The notes under the pieces are model-generated. The model did not search any database. It was given only the letters and a program-made list of their open reading frames with translations, and had not been told where the DNA came from. Positions 16,916-26,821 of a stretch of 64,000 bases of DNA are shown here, in pieces. Made by a program: the position numbers and the translations under genes. The DNA is from Micromonospora terminaliae. Lineage in GTDB: Bacteria > Actinomycetota > Actinomycetes > Mycobacteriales > Micromonosporaceae. Positions within the stretch are counted from its first letter, which is position 1, and every line of letters starts with the position of its first letter. The stretch covers positions 1,054,001 through 1,118,000 of the forward strand of contig NZ_CP045309.1 in assembly GCF_009671205.1 (NCBI RefSeq), in the 5' to 3' direction.

Positions 16916-17797
16916 ATGTCAGGTTTCCTGCAGAACACGTTCAACGGGTTGGTGGGCGGGGCGTTCTACGCCCTGCTCGCCCTCGGGCTCGCGGTCATCT
17001 TCGGCATGCTCCGGGTGGTGAACTTCGCCCACGGCGCCTTCTACATGCTCGGCGCCTTCGGGGCGTACGTGCTGCTCGCCGAGGCGGGTGTGCCGTTCTG
17101 GGCCGCGTTGGTGATCATGCCGCTGGCGCTGGGCCTGCTCGGCATGGTGCTGGAGCGGGCGGTGATCCACCGGCTGACCCGGCTCGACCCGCTCTACAAC
17201 TTCCTGCTCACCTTCGGCCTCACGCTGATCCTGCAGGACCTGGTGAAGTCCCGGTACGGCGTGCAGTCCAGCCCGTACGCCACGCCGACCGAGCTGAGCG
17301 GGTCGGTCGACTTCGGACTCTTCGACTTCCCCACCTACCGGGTGTTCATCCTGGGCTTCACGGTGCTGCTCTGCGCCGTGGTCTGGTGGGTGCTCGGCCG
17401 GACCCGGGTCGGCATGGTGGTGCGGGCGGCCACCGAGCGTCCCGAGCTGACCCGGGCCTTCGGCATCGACGTGGGGAAGTGGGTGACCCCGGTGTTCGGC
17501 TTCGGCATCGCCCTGGCCGGGCTGGCCGGGGTGCTCGCCGCGCCGATGCGCGCGGTGAACCCGCTCATGGGCGCCGACCTGATCATCGTGGTCTTCGCGG
17601 TGGTCGTCATCGGCGGGCTCGGCTCGATCTTCGGTTCGGTCGCCGCGGGCTTCGGCATCGGCCTGATCCAGGCCTGGGGCGAGGCGTACCTGTCGGACTT
17701 CCCGATCGTGTCGCAGACCGTCGTGTTCGTAGTGATGGCCGCGGTGCTGCTCTGGCGGCCGGCCGGCCTGTTCGGCCGTGAGGAGGCACCGGCATGA
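16916..17797 (+). CDS. livH: Branched-chain-type ABC transporter permease LivH
   Basis: This 293-residue integral membrane protein has about eight helices. The N-terminal FNGLVGGAFYALLALGLAVIFGMLRVVNFAHGAFYMLGAF is the classic LivH start (GLAVIFGMLRVVNFAHG), and the cytoplasmic coupling segment is MVVRAATERPELTRAFGIDVGKW. It forms the translocation pore with LivM. ATG at 16916 follows GACGAGCT, a weak ribosome site. The stop overlaps livM by four bases. Confidence 0.93.
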   Translation: MSGFLQNTFNGLVGGAFYALLALGLAVIFGMLRVVNFAHGAFYMLGAFGAYVLLAEAGVPFWAALVIMPLALGLLGMVLERAVIHRLTRLDPLYNFLLTFGLTLILQDLVKSRYGVQSSPYATPTELSGSVDFGLFDFPTYRVFILGFTVLLCAVVWWVLGRTRVGMVVRAATERPELTRAFGIDVGKWVTPVFGFGIALAGLAGVLAAPMRAVNPLMGADLIIVVFAVVVIGGLGSIFGSVAAGFGIGLIQAWGEAYLSDFPIVSQTVVFVVMAAVLLWRPAGLFGREEAPA

Positions 17798-18813
17798 CGA
17801 GCGCCGTCGACACACCCGCCGAGGAGTCGGCCCGGCCCGCCCCGCCGTCCGGGCTGCTCACCGTCGCCCGGGCGCCCGGCTGGGTCCGGTACGCGCTGCT
17901 CGCCGCCGGCCTGCTCGTGGCCCTCTGGCTGCCGAACGGGCTCTATCCGGCGGTGGCGGTCGACATCCTCTGCTGGGCACTGTTCGCCGTCTCGGTGGAC
18001 CTGCTGCTCGGCTTCACCGGGCTCATGTCCTTCGGGCACGCCGCGTTCTGGGGCACCTCGGCGTACGTGACCGGCCTCGTGGCGATCCACGCCGGCCTGC
18101 CCTTCCCGGCGGCCGTGCTGGCCGGCGCCCTGGCCGCGGCGCTGCTCGCGCTGCCCATCGGCTACCTGGCGGTCAAGCGCACCGGCATCTACTTCGCCAT
18201 GGTCACGTTGGCGTTCGCGCAGATGGTCTACTACGTGGCCAACGAGTGGCGGTCGGTCACCCAGGGCGAGAACGGCCTCCAGGGCGTGCCCCGGGAGTTC
18301 TTCGGCGCCGACCTCTCCGACGACTACTACTTCTACTACGCGATCCTGCCGATCGTGGTGCTCGGCCTGCTCGCCGCCTGGCGGATCGTGAACTCGCCCT
18401 TCGGCCGGGTGCTGGTCGGCATCCGGGACAACCCCGCCCGGGCCCGCGCGCTCGGCTATCCGGTGCACCGCTACAAGCTGACGGCGTTCGTGCTCTCCGG
18501 CTTCCTGGCCGGGCTGGGCGGCGGGCTCTTCGCGGTCGGCCACCGGTTCGTCTCGCTGGACGTGCTGCACTGGACGACCTCCGGCAAGGCGGTCATCGTC
18601 GTGGTGCTCGGCGGTATCGGCACCCTCTGGGGTGGCGTGCTCGGCGCGGCCCTGGTGGTCCGCCTGGAGGACTGGCTGTCGTTCTCCGGCTTCGAGGCCA
18701 TCGGCCTGGTCACCGGCGGCATCTTCGTGCTCGTCGTGCTGCTGTTCCGGCGGGGCATCTGGGGCACGATCGCCCACCTGGCCCGGCGCCGGGGAGCCGC
18801 CCGCCGTCGCTGA
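17794..18813 (+). CDS. livM: Branched-chain-type ABC transporter permease LivM
   Basis: The 339-residue permease has the LivM pattern DLLLGFTGLMSFGHAAFWGTSAYVTGL, the coupling-loop motif GRVLVGIRDNPARARALGYPVHRYKL, and a terminal conserved block VIVVVLGGIGTLWGGVLGAALV. The N-terminus has an extra 30-residue Pro/Ala-rich segment before the first helix. It pairs with LivH; overlap ATGA implies coupled translation. A strong terminator 17 bases after the stop ends the operon. Confidence 0.93.
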   Translation: MTSAVDTPAEESARPAPPSGLLTVARAPGWVRYALLAAGLLVALWLPNGLYPAVAVDILCWALFAVSVDLLLGFTGLMSFGHAAFWGTSAYVTGLVAIHAGLPFPAAVLAGALAAALLALPIGYLAVKRTGIYFAMVTLAFAQMVYYVANEWRSVTQGENGLQGVPREFFGADLSDDYYFYYAILPIVVLGLLAAWRIVNSPFGRVLVGIRDNPARARALGYPVHRYKLTAFVLSGFLAGLGGGLFAVGHRFVSLDVLHWTTSGKAVIVVVLGGIGTLWGGVLGAALVVRLEDWLSFSGFEAIGLVTGGIFVLVVLLFRRGIWGTIAHLARRRGAARRR

Positions 18814-18829
18814 CCCTTCTCTCGACGAG

Positions 18830-18856
18830 ACCCCGGGTGGCCGTGCCGCCCGGGGT
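18830..18856 (+). terminator. Terminator of the liv operon
   Basis: ACCCCGGGTGGC (18830-18841) pairs with GCCGCCCGGGGT (18845-18856), a 12-bp stem with one G-T wobble and the loop CGT, directly downstream of livM. Confidence 0.75.
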
Positions 18857-18893
18857 TCCGTCTGCGCGCCGCCGGGGTGACGTGGGACACAAA

Positions 18894-18964
18894 CGATACG
18901 AACCGGTTCCGTATCGAAACCTTCTCACTTACGCTCGGCAGCGTTACGAGTCTGTCCCGTATCG
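18894..18964. promoter_or_regulatory. TetR-type operators before the exporter gene
   Basis: CGATACG (18894-18900) and CGTATCG (18910-18916) form an inverted repeat around AACCGGTTC. A further CGTATCG lies at 18958-18964, 48 bases from the second arm. The region is markedly less G+C-rich than its surroundings. The sites are likely recognised by the TetR encoded after the exporter. Confidence 0.6.
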
Positions 18965-18998
18965 TATTTGACGCGGGTGAGTCGGGGGGAGAACCCGA

Positions 18999-20564
18999 GT
19001 GGAGCCGCACGAGAACACCGGACACCCGAGGAGGTGGGCGATCCTGGGGGTGCTGGTGATCAGCCTCCTCGTGGTCGTCCTCGACAACACGATCCTCAAC
19101 GTCGCCCTGCGTACCCTCGCCGACCCGGTGCACGGCCTCGGGGCCAGCCAGGGCGAGCTGGAGTGGGCGATCAACTCCTACACCCTGGTCTTCGCCGGAC
19201 TGCTGTTCACCTTCGGCGTCCTCGGCGACCGCCTCGGCCGCAAGCGCTTCCTGATGGTCGGCCTGGCCCTGTTCGGGCTGGCCTCGCTGCTCTCCGCGTA
19301 CGCCCAGGACCCGGGCCAGCTGATCGCCACCCGAGCCCTGATGGGCGTCGGCGGCGCGGCCATCATGCCGGTGACCCTGTCGATCATCTCCAACGTCTTC
19401 GACCCGCGGGAGCGGGCCAAGGCGATCGGCGTCTGGGCCGGCGCGGTCGGCCTGGCCGTGGCCATCGGCCCGGTGCTCGGCGGCGCCCTGCTCGAGCACT
19501 ACTGGTGGGGCTCCGTCTTCCTCATCAACGTGCCCGTGGTGGCGCTCGGCGTGGTGCTCGTCGCCGCCCTCGTCCCGGAGTCCCGGGACCCGCGGCCGGG
19601 CCGGGTCGACGTGCTCGGCGTGCTGCTGTCCGTGGTCGGCCTGGTCGCCCTCACCTACGGCATCATCGACGGGGGCGAGCACGGCTTCGACCGGTCCCGG
19701 GTCTGGCTCGCGGTGGTCGGCGGGCTCGCGGTGCTCGGCTGGTTCGTGGCCCACGAGCTGCGCAGCGACCACCCGTCGCTGGACGTCCGGCTGTTCCGGG
19801 TCCCCCGGTTCGCCGCCCCGGTGGCGCTGGTCGGCCTGGTCTTCTTCGCGGCCATGGGCGTGATGTTCTTCGGCGCGTTCTACCTCCAGCTGGTCCGCGG
19901 CTACAGCCCGCTGGAGAGCGGCCTGCTCTTCCTGCCCTTCGCGGCCGCACAGCTGATCTTCGCACCGCGCAGCGCGGCCATGGTCCGGCGTTACGGCGGC
20001 CGGGCGGTCGCCGGGGTCGGGCTGCTGCTCACCGCGGCCGCGCTCGGCGCGTTCGTGCTCATCGACGCGGACACCCCGATCTGGATCTTCTCGGCGCTGG
20101 GCTTCGTGCAGGGCGCCGGGATGGCCAACATCATGCCGCCGGCCACCGAGTCGATCATGTCGGCGCTGCCCCGGGAGAAGGCCGGCGTGGGCTCGGCCGT
20201 GAGCAACACCGTCCGCCAGGTGGCCGGTGCGCTCGGCGTGGCGGTGCTCGGCTCGGTGCTCTCCGCCGTCTACCGCAACGACGTGGCCTCGGCCGTGTCC
20301 GGCCTGCCCGCCCCCGTCCGCGACGCGGCCCAGGAGTCCATCTCCGGGGCGTACGCCGTCGCCGGCCGGCTCGGGGCCGGCGCCCCCCGGCTCATCGACG
20401 CGGCGAACGGTTCGTTCGTCTCGGCGATGCACTGGGCGGCCGGAGTGTCCGCGCTGGTGGCGCTCCTCGGTTTCGTCATCGTGCTGCGCTGGATGCCCGG
20501 CCGCCCGGTGATCGAGACCGACGCCCGGCCGGCCACCGAGCGGGAGTTGGCCGGGACCGCGTAG
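18999..20564 (+). CDS. MFS drug exporter, DHA2 (EmrB/QacA) family
   Basis: The 521-residue transporter has 14 predicted helices. Motif A is GDRLGRKRFLMVGLALFG, motif C-like segment is AVGLAVAIGPVLGGALLEHYWW, and the first helix carries the DHA2 marker VVLDNTILNVAL. It probably exports hydrophobic drugs or a metabolite with proton antiport. GTG at 18999 follows GGGGGAGA and the palindromic operators, and a tetR gene follows within 12 bases, so it is a standard self-regulated efflux unit. The substrate is not evident. Confidence 0.92.
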   Translation: MEPHENTGHPRRWAILGVLVISLLVVVLDNTILNVALRTLADPVHGLGASQGELEWAINSYTLVFAGLLFTFGVLGDRLGRKRFLMVGLALFGLASLLSAYAQDPGQLIATRALMGVGGAAIMPVTLSIISNVFDPRERAKAIGVWAGAVGLAVAIGPVLGGALLEHYWWGSVFLINVPVVALGVVLVAALVPESRDPRPGRVDVLGVLLSVVGLVALTYGIIDGGEHGFDRSRVWLAVVGGLAVLGWFVAHELRSDHPSLDVRLFRVPRFAAPVALVGLVFFAAMGVMFFGAFYLQLVRGYSPLESGLLFLPFAAAQLIFAPRSAAMVRRYGGRAVAGVGLLLTAAALGAFVLIDADTPIWIFSALGFVQGAGMANIMPPATESIMSALPREKAGVGSAVSNTVRQVAGALGVAVLGSVLSAVYRNDVASAVSGLPAPVRDAAQESISGAYAVAGRLGAGAPRLIDAANGSFVSAMHWAAGVSALVALLGFVIVLRWMPGRPVIETDARPATERELAGTA

Positions 20565-20575
20565 GTTCGGCGACA

Positions 20576-21184
20576 ATGTCTGACATGACCTCTACGGCTG
20601 ATGCTCCGCGGTCGCCCGGGCGACCGCGGAGCGTCCGCGCGGACGAAGCGATCATCGAAGCCACCCTCGACCTGCTCGCCGAGGGCAGCACCATCGAGGC
20701 GCTCTCCATCGAGGCGATCGCCGCCCGCGCCGGAGTTGGCAAGGCCACCATCTACCGCCGGTGGTCGGGCAAGGACGCGTTGCTCATGGACGCGCTGCGC
20801 CGGCTCAAGGGCGTGCCGCCCCAGCCCGCCGGGCGGTCGGTCCGCGACGACCTGGTGCTGCTCGTCGGCGCCGTCGGCCACAACGTCGACCCGCGGGCCG
20901 CCAGGATCATGCCGTGCCTGGTGCCCGAGGTGAACCGCAGCCCGGACCACTTCCAGCTCTACCAGAACATCATCGAGCCGCGGCGGAAGCTGATGCGCGA
21001 GGTGCTGCGCCGCGGGGTGGACAGCGGGGAACTCCGCGCCGACCTCGACATCGAGCTGGCCATGACGCTGCTCAGCGGGCCCATGCTGATCCAGCGGGTG
21101 CTGCGCTGGCACCCCGAGCTGGACGAGCGGATCCTCCCCGAGCGGGTCGTGGACAGCGTGCTCGAAGGCCTCCGCGCCCGCTGA
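20576..21184 (+). CDS. TetR/AcrR family transcriptional regulator
   Basis: The 202-residue repressor has its helix-turn-helix at about residues 35-60 (LSIEAIAARAGVGKATIYRRWSGKDALLMDAL) and a TetR_C_33-like helical domain (EPRRKLMREVLRRGVDSGELRADLDIELAMTLLSGPMLIQRVL). It lies 11 bases after the exporter gene in the same direction and probably binds the CGATACG...CGTATCG operators before it. Start ATG 20576; ATG 20585 would shorten it by three residues. Confidence 0.9.
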   Translation: MSDMTSTADAPRSPGRPRSVRADEAIIEATLDLLAEGSTIEALSIEAIAARAGVGKATIYRRWSGKDALLMDALRRLKGVPPQPAGRSVRDDLVLLVGAVGHNVDPRAARIMPCLVPEVNRSPDHFQLYQNIIEPRRKLMREVLRRGVDSGELRADLDIELAMTLLSGPMLIQRVLRWHPELDERILPERVVDSVLEGLRAR

Positions 21185-21185
21185 C

Positions 21186-21214
21186 CCCCGGCCGCCCGGG
21201 TCAGGCGGCCGGGG
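21186..21214. terminator. Bidirectional terminator between tetR and PucR-type gene
   Basis: CCCCGGCCGCC (21186-21196) pairs perfectly with GGCGGCCGGGG (21204-21214). The loop holds the stop codon of the convergent PucR-type gene, so each gene ends in the stem. Confidence 0.7.
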
Positions 21215-23120
21215 TGCGCAGGCGGTGCAGGCGCAGCGCGAGCTGCACCTCCAGGGCGCGCTCCGGCTTCTGCCAGTCCGCGCCGAGCAGCTGCCCGACC
21301 CGCTCCAGCCGCTGGGTCACCGTGTTGACGTGCACGTGCAGCAGCTCCGCGGCACGGGCCAGGCTGCCGCCCACCCCGAAGTACGCCTCGAGGGTCTTCA
21401 CCAGCGCCGTGCCGCGCCGGGCGTCGTAGTCGACCACCGGCCCCACCGTCGCGGTGAGGAAGCGGGCCACGTCCCGGTCACCCGAGTCGCCGACCGCACC
21501 CAGCAGCAGCCCCACGAAGCCCAGCTCGGCGGTGCTCGCCCCCTGCCCGGCCCGGCCCAGCGCACCCAGCGCGGTCAGGCACCGCTCCGCCTCGGCGAAC
21601 GTCGTGGCCAGCGAGGCGGGCCCGGTCGACGGCCCGCTCGAACCGGCGGTCACCGGGCGGCCGGTCACCCGGGACAGGTCCCGGGCCACCGCCCGGGCCG
21701 CGCCACCCGCGTCCTGGCCGGGCAGCATGAGCACCACCCGCCCGTCGCGCGCCGCGGCCAGCCCGCCCCGGGTCGAGGCGTACGTGGTCGCCCAGGAGAG
21801 CACCCGCTGCCGGGCCGAGCCGGTGGCGGCGATCGCGTCGTCGCCGACCGCCACGAGCACGTGCGGGGCGTCCAGGTCCACGCCGAGCCGGCGGGCGCGG
21901 CTGCGCAACGCGTCGGCGTCGCGCAGTGGCCGGGCGATCAGGTCGTCCAGCAGCTCGCCCCGGACCCGCCCCTCCGCCTCGGCCACCGTCCGGCGGAACA
22001 GCAGCAGCAGCGCCGTGACCAGCGCGGCGCGCTCCAGGATCCGCTGGTCGGCGTCGACCAGCTCGCCGTCCGGGCGCAGCACCAGCGCGCCCAGGTTCTC
22101 CGCACCGGCGACCACGGCGGCGTACCAGAGCGGACCCCGGCGGACGCTGCGCCCCTCGGTGCGGGAGGCGGCCACCGCCTCGACGATGTCCGCCCGGTCC
22201 GGCTCCTCGATCTCGCCCACGCGGGCCAGCCGCCGCCCCTCGGCGTCCAGCGCCAGCAGCGCCCCGCCGAGCACCTCGGTGACCGCCGCCGCCACGTCCT
22301 CCATCCCGCCGCCGCGCACCACCAGGGCGGTCATCCGGTCGTGGGCGGCCGCGGCCCGCTCCACCGAGCTGCTGTGCGCCCGGATCGTGCTGTTCGCCGC
22401 CGACAGCTCCTCCAGCGCCGACCGGGTCTCGGCCAGCAGCCGGGCCGTGTCGATGGCCACCGCGGCGTGCGCGGCCAGGGAGACCAGCAGCGACACCTCC
22501 TCCCGGGCGAACGGCCGGGCGGAGCGGTTGGCCGCGTACAGCACGCCGATCACGCTCGACCCGAGCCGCAGCGGGACACCGAGGATGGCCACCAGGCCCT
22601 CCTCGCCCACCCCGCCGTCGATCTCCCCGGTGTGCTTGAAGCGGTCGTCCTCCTGGTAGTTCGAGGTGACGTACGGCGTGCCGGTCTGCGCCACGAGACC
22701 GCCCAGGCCGTCGCCCATCTCCAGCCGCAACCGCTGGAACCGCGCCGAGATCGACCCGTCGGTCACCCGCATGTAGGTGTCGCCGCGCTCGTCGTCGTTG
22801 AGCGTCATATACGCCACGTCGGTGCCGAGCAGGATCCGCGCCCGGTGCACGATGGCCCGCAGCACGTCGTCCAGGTCCCGCAGCCCGGCCAGGTCGCTGG
22901 CCGTGTCGTACAGGCCGGACAGCTCGGTCTCCCGGCGGCGCCGCCGCTCCAGCAGCGCGCGGACGCGCAGCGCCACCAGCTTGGCCTGCTCCAGCTCGGC
23001 GAGGCGCTCGGCGGGCAGGCCGGCGGCGCGGGCGGCGACCAGCGGCCCCTCGAACTCGACCGCGGCGGCCTCCCGCGCCAGCAGCTCCAGGAACTCGACC
23101 GGCGACGACATGACCGACAT
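21201..23120 (-). CDS. GAF-domain PucR/CdaR-type transcriptional regulator
   Basis: This 639-residue regulator starts at ATG 23120 (or 23111). A GAF domain (about 75-240; [40 protein letters not shown]) is followed by a helical linker and a GGDEF-like degenerate CdaR domain. The C-terminal PucR helix-turn-helix is [34 protein letters not shown]. Such proteins usually activate catabolic operons on binding a metabolite. Only about 14 bases separate it from the 3-hydroxybutyrate dehydrogenase gene upstream on the same strand, so the two are probably co-transcribed and it may control that gene. Confidence 0.9.
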   Translation of the reverse strand: MSVMSSPVEFLELLAREAAAVEFEGPLVAARAAGLPAERLAELEQAKLVALRVRALLERRRRRETELSGLYDTASDLAGLRDLDDVLRAIVHRARILLGTDVAYMTLNDDERGDTYMRVTDGSISARFQRLRLEMGDGLGGLVAQTGTPYVTSNYQEDDRFKHTGEIDGGVGEEGLVAILGVPLRLGSSVIGVLYAANRSARPFAREEVSLLVSLAAHAAVAIDTARLLAETRSALEELSAANSTIRAHSSSVERAAAAHDRMTALVVRGGGMEDVAAAVTEVLGGALLALDAEGRRLARVGEIEEPDRADIVEAVAASRTEGRSVRRGPLWYAAVVAGAENLGALVLRPDGELVDADQRILERAALVTALLLLFRRTVAEAEGRVRGELLDDLIARPLRDADALRSRARRLGVDLDAPHVLVAVGDDAIAATGSARQRVLSWATTYASTRGGLAAARDGRVVLMLPGQDAGGAARAVARDLSRVTGRPVTAGSSGPSTGPASLATTFAEAERCLTALGALGRAGQGASTAELGFVGLLLGAVGDSGDRDVARFLTATVGPVVDYDARRGTALVKTLEAYFGVGGSLARAAELLHVHVNTVTQRLERVGQLLGADWQKPERALEVQLALRLHRLRTPAA

Positions 23121-23134
23121 TGTGCGCGAGGCCA

Positions 23135-23917
23135 CTAGTTGGCCGTCCAGCCCCCGTCGAGGGCGATCGACGCGCCGGTGATGAACGCGGCGGGCGGCGA
23201 GCACAGGTACGCCACCAGCTCCGCCACCTCCTCCGGCTCGATCAGCCGCTTGATCGCCGCCCGGGCCAGCATGATCTTCTCGACCACCTCGTCCTCGCCG
23301 ATGCCGTGGCTGGCCGCCTGGTCGGCGATCTGGCTCTCCACGAGCGCGGTCCGCACGTACGCCGGGTTGATGCAGTTGGCGGTCACCCCGTGCGCGGCGC
23401 CCTCCAGCGCCACCACCTTCGACAGCCCCTCCAGGGCGTGCTTCGCCGACACGTACGCCGCCTTGTACGGCGAGGCACGCAGCCCGTGCACCGAGGAGAT
23501 GTTGACGATCCGGCCCCACCCGTTCGCGTACATCCGGGGCAGCGCCCGGCGGATCAGCAGGAACGGCGCCTCGACCATCACCCGCTGGATGTACTCGAAG
23601 CGCTCGACGGGGAAGTCCTGCACCGGCGCGACGTGCTGGAGGCCGGCGTTGTTGACGACGATGTCCACGTCGACGTCGAGCCGGTCCACCGCCTCCGCGT
23701 CGGCCAGGTCGACGCCCTCCGCCCGGCCGCCCGCCTCCGCGGCCACCGCCTTGGCCGCCTCCACGTTGCGGTCGACCACCAGCACCGCCGCGCCGGCCGC
23801 CGCCAGGCGCAGGGCGCAGGCCCGTCCGATGCCGCCGCCACCACCGGTCACCAGCGCGGCGCGACCGGAGAGGTCGACGTTCACGACGTGGGGGACCGCC
23901 ACGGGTTCTGCCGTCAT
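23135..23917 (-). CDS. bdhA: 3-hydroxybutyrate dehydrogenase (SDR family)
   Basis: The 260-residue short-chain dehydrogenase has the NAD motif [13 protein letters not shown] (about 24-36), NNAG (89-92), catalytic Ser in NISSVHG (about 141-142) and YVSAKH with Tyr155 and Lys159. The segments [16 protein letters not shown] and [23 protein letters not shown] closely match bacterial D-3-hydroxybutyrate dehydrogenases, which interconvert 3-hydroxybutyrate and acetoacetate in polyhydroxybutyrate or ketone metabolism. The last residues GGWTAN are typical. The PucR-type gene follows it. Confidence 0.9.
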   Translation of the reverse strand: MTAEPVAVPHVVNVDLSGRAALVTGGGGGIGRACALRLAAAGAAVLVVDRNVEAAKAVAAEAGGRAEGVDLADAEAVDRLDVDVDIVVNNAGLQHVAPVQDFPVERFEYIQRVMVEAPFLLIRRALPRMYANGWGRIVNISSVHGLRASPYKAAYVSAKHALEGLSKVVALEGAAHGVTANCINPAYVRTALVESQIADQAASHGIGEDEVVEKIMLARAAIKRLIEPEEVAELVAYLCSPPAAFITGASIALDGGWTAN

Positions 23918-24051
23918 GGCGCAAGAAGTTACGAGCTGTGTGGCCGGCGGCACATGGGCCGGCGACACATACTCGACCGCTTCAGTGTGTGGCGCGGATC
24001 GAGTGCGCCGCTCCCGGCGTGTCCGGCCGGTCGGGCGTCGGACCGCACCAG

Positions 24052-24074
24052 TAGGGTGTCGAACACACGTACTG
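24052..24074 (+). promoter_or_regulatory. ruvC promoter with LexA (SOS) box-like site
   Basis: A TAGGGT -10 hexamer (24052-24057) is followed at once by TCGAACACACGTACTG (24059-24074). That has a perfect left half and a partial right half of the actinobacterial LexA box TCGAAC-N4-GTTCGA. The site lies 24 bases before the ruvC start, where a repressor would block transcription. Confidence 0.5.
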
Positions 24075-24097
24075 CTGGAGCTCGGGGAGGAGGCGGC

Positions 24098-24625
24098 GTG
24101 CGCGTGCTGGGCGTCGACCCGGGGCTGACCCGGTGCGGGGTCGGCGTGGTCGAGGGCGTGCCGGGCCGCCCCTGCACGCTGGTCGCCTACTACGTGGTCT
24201 ACACCGATCCCGCCGACGACCTGCCGCTGCGCCTGCTGCACCTGGACCGCTCGCTCACCGAGCTGGTCGCCGAGCACCGCCCCGACGCCGTGGCCGTCGA
24301 GCGGGTGTTCAGCCAGCACAACGTCCGCACCGTGATGGGCACCGCGCAGGCCAGCGGGATCGCCGTGCTCGCCGGGGCGCGGGCCGGGCTGCCCGTGCAG
24401 ACGTACACCCCGAGCGAGGTGAAGGCGGCGGTGACCGGTTCCGGCCAGGCCGACAAGGCGCAGATGACCGCCATGGTGACGCGGCTGCTGCGGCTGCCCG
24501 AGCCGCCCCGCCCGGCCGACGCCGCCGACGCCCTGGCCCTGGCCATCTGCCACGTCTGGCGCGGCGGCACCCGGTCCAAGCTGGCCGCCGCGGCGGAGCG
24601 GGCACGACGAGGAGGAACGCGATGA
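24098..24625 (+). CDS. ruvC: Crossover junction endodeoxyribonuclease RuvC
   Basis: The 175-residue Holliday-junction resolvase starts at GTG 24098 behind GGGGAGGAGG. The four catalytic acids are visible: D7 ([10 protein letters not shown]), E68 (VAVERVF), D141 and D144 ([14 protein letters not shown]). It cuts four-way junctions as a dimer after RuvAB branch migration. It overlaps ruvA by four bases (ATGA), giving a ruvCAB operon with coupled translation. The usual upstream yebC gene is absent; a divergent dehydrogenase lies there instead. Confidence 0.97.
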   Translation: MRVLGVDPGLTRCGVGVVEGVPGRPCTLVAYYVVYTDPADDLPLRLLHLDRSLTELVAEHRPDAVAVERVFSQHNVRTVMGTAQASGIAVLAGARAGLPVQTYTPSEVKAAVTGSGQADKAQMTAMVTRLLRLPEPPRPADAADALALAICHVWRGGTRSKLAAAAERARRGGTR

Positions 24626-25224
24626 TCGCCAGCGTGCGCGGCACGGTGACCGCGACCGGTCCGGACCACGCCGTGGTGGAGGTGGGCGGCATCGGCCTGG
24701 CCGTGCAGTGCGCCCCCGGCACCATCGCCGAGCTGCGGGTGGGCCAGACCGCCCGGCTGGCCACGAGCCTGGTCGTCCGGGAGGACTCGCTCACCCTCTA
24801 CGGCTTCGCCGACGACGACGCCAAGCAGCTCTTCGAGCTGCTCCAGACCGCCAGCGGGGTCGGGCCGCGGCTGGCCCAGGCGGTGCTCGCCGTGCACACC
24901 CCGGACGCGGTCCGCAAGGCCATCGCCAACGCCGACACGGTGGCGCTCACCCGGGTGCCCGGCATCGGCAAGAAGGGCGCCGAGCGGCTCGTGCTCGAAC
25001 TGCGTGACCGGATCGGCCCGGTACCGGTCGGGGTCGACGGCGCGGCCGGGGTGACCGGCGGCGCCTGGCCGGAGCAGGTCCGCCAGGCCCTGATCGGGCT
25101 CGGCTGGACCGCCGCGCAGGCCGAGCAGGCGGTGGCCGCGGTCGCGGAGACCGTCGACGGGGAGACCCCGCCCGTGCCGGTCCTGCTCAAGCAGGCCATC
25201 CGCCTCCTGGGCCGCACGCGATGA
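24622..25224 (+). CDS. ruvA: Holliday junction branch migration protein RuvA
   Basis: The 200-residue product begins [23 protein letters not shown], the RuvA OB-fold. Two helix-hairpin-helix motifs ([38 protein letters not shown]) follow, then a C-terminal domain that contacts RuvB ([16 protein letters not shown]). The protein binds the four-way junction as a tetramer. It is translationally coupled to ruvC before and ruvB after (both ATGA overlaps). Confidence 0.97.
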   Translation: MIASVRGTVTATGPDHAVVEVGGIGLAVQCAPGTIAELRVGQTARLATSLVVREDSLTLYGFADDDAKQLFELLQTASGVGPRLAQAVLAVHTPDAVRKAIANADTVALTRVPGIGKKGAERLVLELRDRIGPVPVGVDGAAGVTGGAWPEQVRQALIGLGWTAAQAEQAVAAVAETVDGETPPVPVLLKQAIRLLGRTR

Positions 25225-26285
25225 CGGGCGACAACCTCGTCTCGGCGTACGTCAGCGACGCGGAACGGGACGCGGAGGCCAGCGTCCGGCCCAGGCGGCT
25301 GGAGGAGTTCATCGCCCAGCACCGGGTCCGCGATCAGCTCGACCTGCTGCTCCAGGGCGCCATGCGGCGCGGCTCCCCGCCCGACCACATCCTTCTCTCG
25401 GGGCCGCCCGGCCTCGGTAAGACCACCCTGGCCAACATCGTGGCCGCCGAGCTGGGCTCGGGGATCCGGGTGACCAGCGGCCCCGCCATCGAGCGCTCCG
25501 GTGACCTGGCCGCCATCCTGACCAGCCTCGCCGAGGGCGACGTGCTCTTCATCGACGAGATCCACCGGATCGCCAAGCCGGCCGAGGAACTGCTCTACAG
25601 CGCCATGGAGGACTTCCGGGTCGACGTGGTGGTCGGCAAGGGTCCGGGCGCGACCGCCATCCCGCTCGACGTCGAGCCGTTCACGCTGGTCGGTGCCACG
25701 ACCCGGTCCGGCCTGCTCACCGGCCCCATGCGGGACCGGTTCGGCTTCGTGGCGCACCTGGACTTCTACTCACCGGCCGACCTGGAGGCGCTGCTGCACC
25801 GCTCGGCGCGGATCCTCGGGGTGCCGATCACCGCGGACGGGGCGGCGGAGATCGCCGGCCGGTCCCGGGGCACGCCCCGGATCGCCAACCGGCTGCTGCG
25901 CCGGGTCCGCGACTTCGCCGAGGTCCGCGCGGAGGGGGTGGTCAACCTGGAGACCGCCCGGGCGGCCCTGACCGTCTACGACGTCGACGCGCTGGGCCTG
26001 GACCGCCTGGACCGGGCGGTGCTCACCGCGCTGGTCGACTCGTTCCGGGGCGGGCCGGTGGGGCTGTCGACCCTCGCCGTGGCGGTGGGGGAGCAGCCGG
26101 ACACGGTCGAGGAGGTGTGCGAGCCCTTCCTGGTGCGGGCCGGGCTGCTGGCGCGTACGCCGCGCGGCCGGGTCGCCACGGCCGCCGCCTGGCACCATCT
26201 GGGGCGTACGCCACCGAATGGTACATTTGGCGCGGATGCCGCTCCGGTGCCCGATCTGTTCTCGGCGCAGGCCGATCAGCCGTGA
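25221..26285 (+). CDS. ruvB: Holliday junction branch migration ATPase RuvB
   Basis: This 354-residue AAA+ motor has the N-terminal [15 protein letters not shown] start, Walker [13 protein letters not shown], Walker [10 protein letters not shown], sensor 1 (VGATTRSG) and the arginine-finger region MRDRFG. Its C-terminal winged helix ([44 protein letters not shown]) is complete. It drives branch migration on RuvA-bound junctions. A typical length and all motifs are present. The operon ends here, with 140 bases before yajC. Confidence 0.97.
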   Translation: MTGDNLVSAYVSDAERDAEASVRPRRLEEFIAQHRVRDQLDLLLQGAMRRGSPPDHILLSGPPGLGKTTLANIVAAELGSGIRVTSGPAIERSGDLAAILTSLAEGDVLFIDEIHRIAKPAEELLYSAMEDFRVDVVVGKGPGATAIPLDVEPFTLVGATTRSGLLTGPMRDRFGFVAHLDFYSPADLEALLHRSARILGVPITADGAAEIAGRSRGTPRIANRLLRRVRDFAEVRAEGVVNLETARAALTVYDVDALGLDRLDRAVLTALVDSFRGGPVGLSTLAVAVGEQPDTVEEVCEPFLVRAGLLARTPRGRVATAAAWHHLGRTPPNGTFGADAAPVPDLFSAQADQP

Positions 26286-26425
26286 TGCGAACGTGATCTG
26301 TGCCGCATTCGGTGTTCTCAGGTGCAGGGATTAGACTTCGCCGCGGTTTGTACAGGACGTGAGAACTCGCCTCCGCTCCGGTGCCCCACCGGGCGGCGCG
26401 GAGGCCAATGGGAAGGTCGACAACC

Positions 26426-26770
26426 GTGCTTTACGCAGCAGCGAGTGGCGGGGGAGCCGGCGGTCTGACGCCGATCCTCATGATCGCTCTGCTCTTCGGC
26501 GTCATGTACTTCATGATGATCCGCCCCCAGCAGAAGCGTCGCCGTGAGGCCGAGCAGATGCAGTCCGCGCTGGGCGTGGGCGACGAGGTGGTCACCATCG
26601 GCGGGCTCTACGGCACGGTGACCGGGGTCGAGGACGAGACCGTCCTGCTCGAGGTCGCCCCGGGCGTGCAGACCCGGTACGCGCGCCCGGCGATCGCCCG
26701 CGTGGTGAAGCGGGTCGAGGCCCCCGAGGCCGAGACGATCACCGAGGAAGCCGAGCCGGTCAAGGAGTGA
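26426..26770 (+). CDS. yajC: Preprotein translocase subunit YajC
   Basis: The 114-residue protein starts at GTG 26426, with GGGAAGG nine bases before; the open frame runs 15 codons further upstream without YajC-like sequence. One membrane helix (LTPILMIALLFGVMYFMMIRPQQKRR) is followed by the conserved SH3-like cytoplasmic part (GDEVVTIGGLYGTVTGVEDETVLLEVAPGVQTRYARPAI). It associates with SecDF at the Sec translocon. The C-terminus is acidic (ETITEEAEPVKE). secD follows after a 224-base structured spacer. Confidence 0.93.
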   Translation: MLYAAASGGGAGGLTPILMIALLFGVMYFMMIRPQQKRRREAEQMQSALGVGDEVVTIGGLYGTVTGVEDETVLLEVAPGVQTRYARPAIARVVKRVEAPEAETITEEAEPVKE

Positions 26771-26821
26771 CCACCGGCCCCGGACGGGGCAGCGGATTCA
26801 CTCACACAAGTGGATAGTTGG

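Noticed and set aside
5947..23917. Biosynthetic gene cluster for a secondary metabolite
   Set aside because: There is no polyketide, non-ribosomal peptide, terpene or RiPP core gene; oxidoreductases, ABC transporter and regulators fit catabolism.
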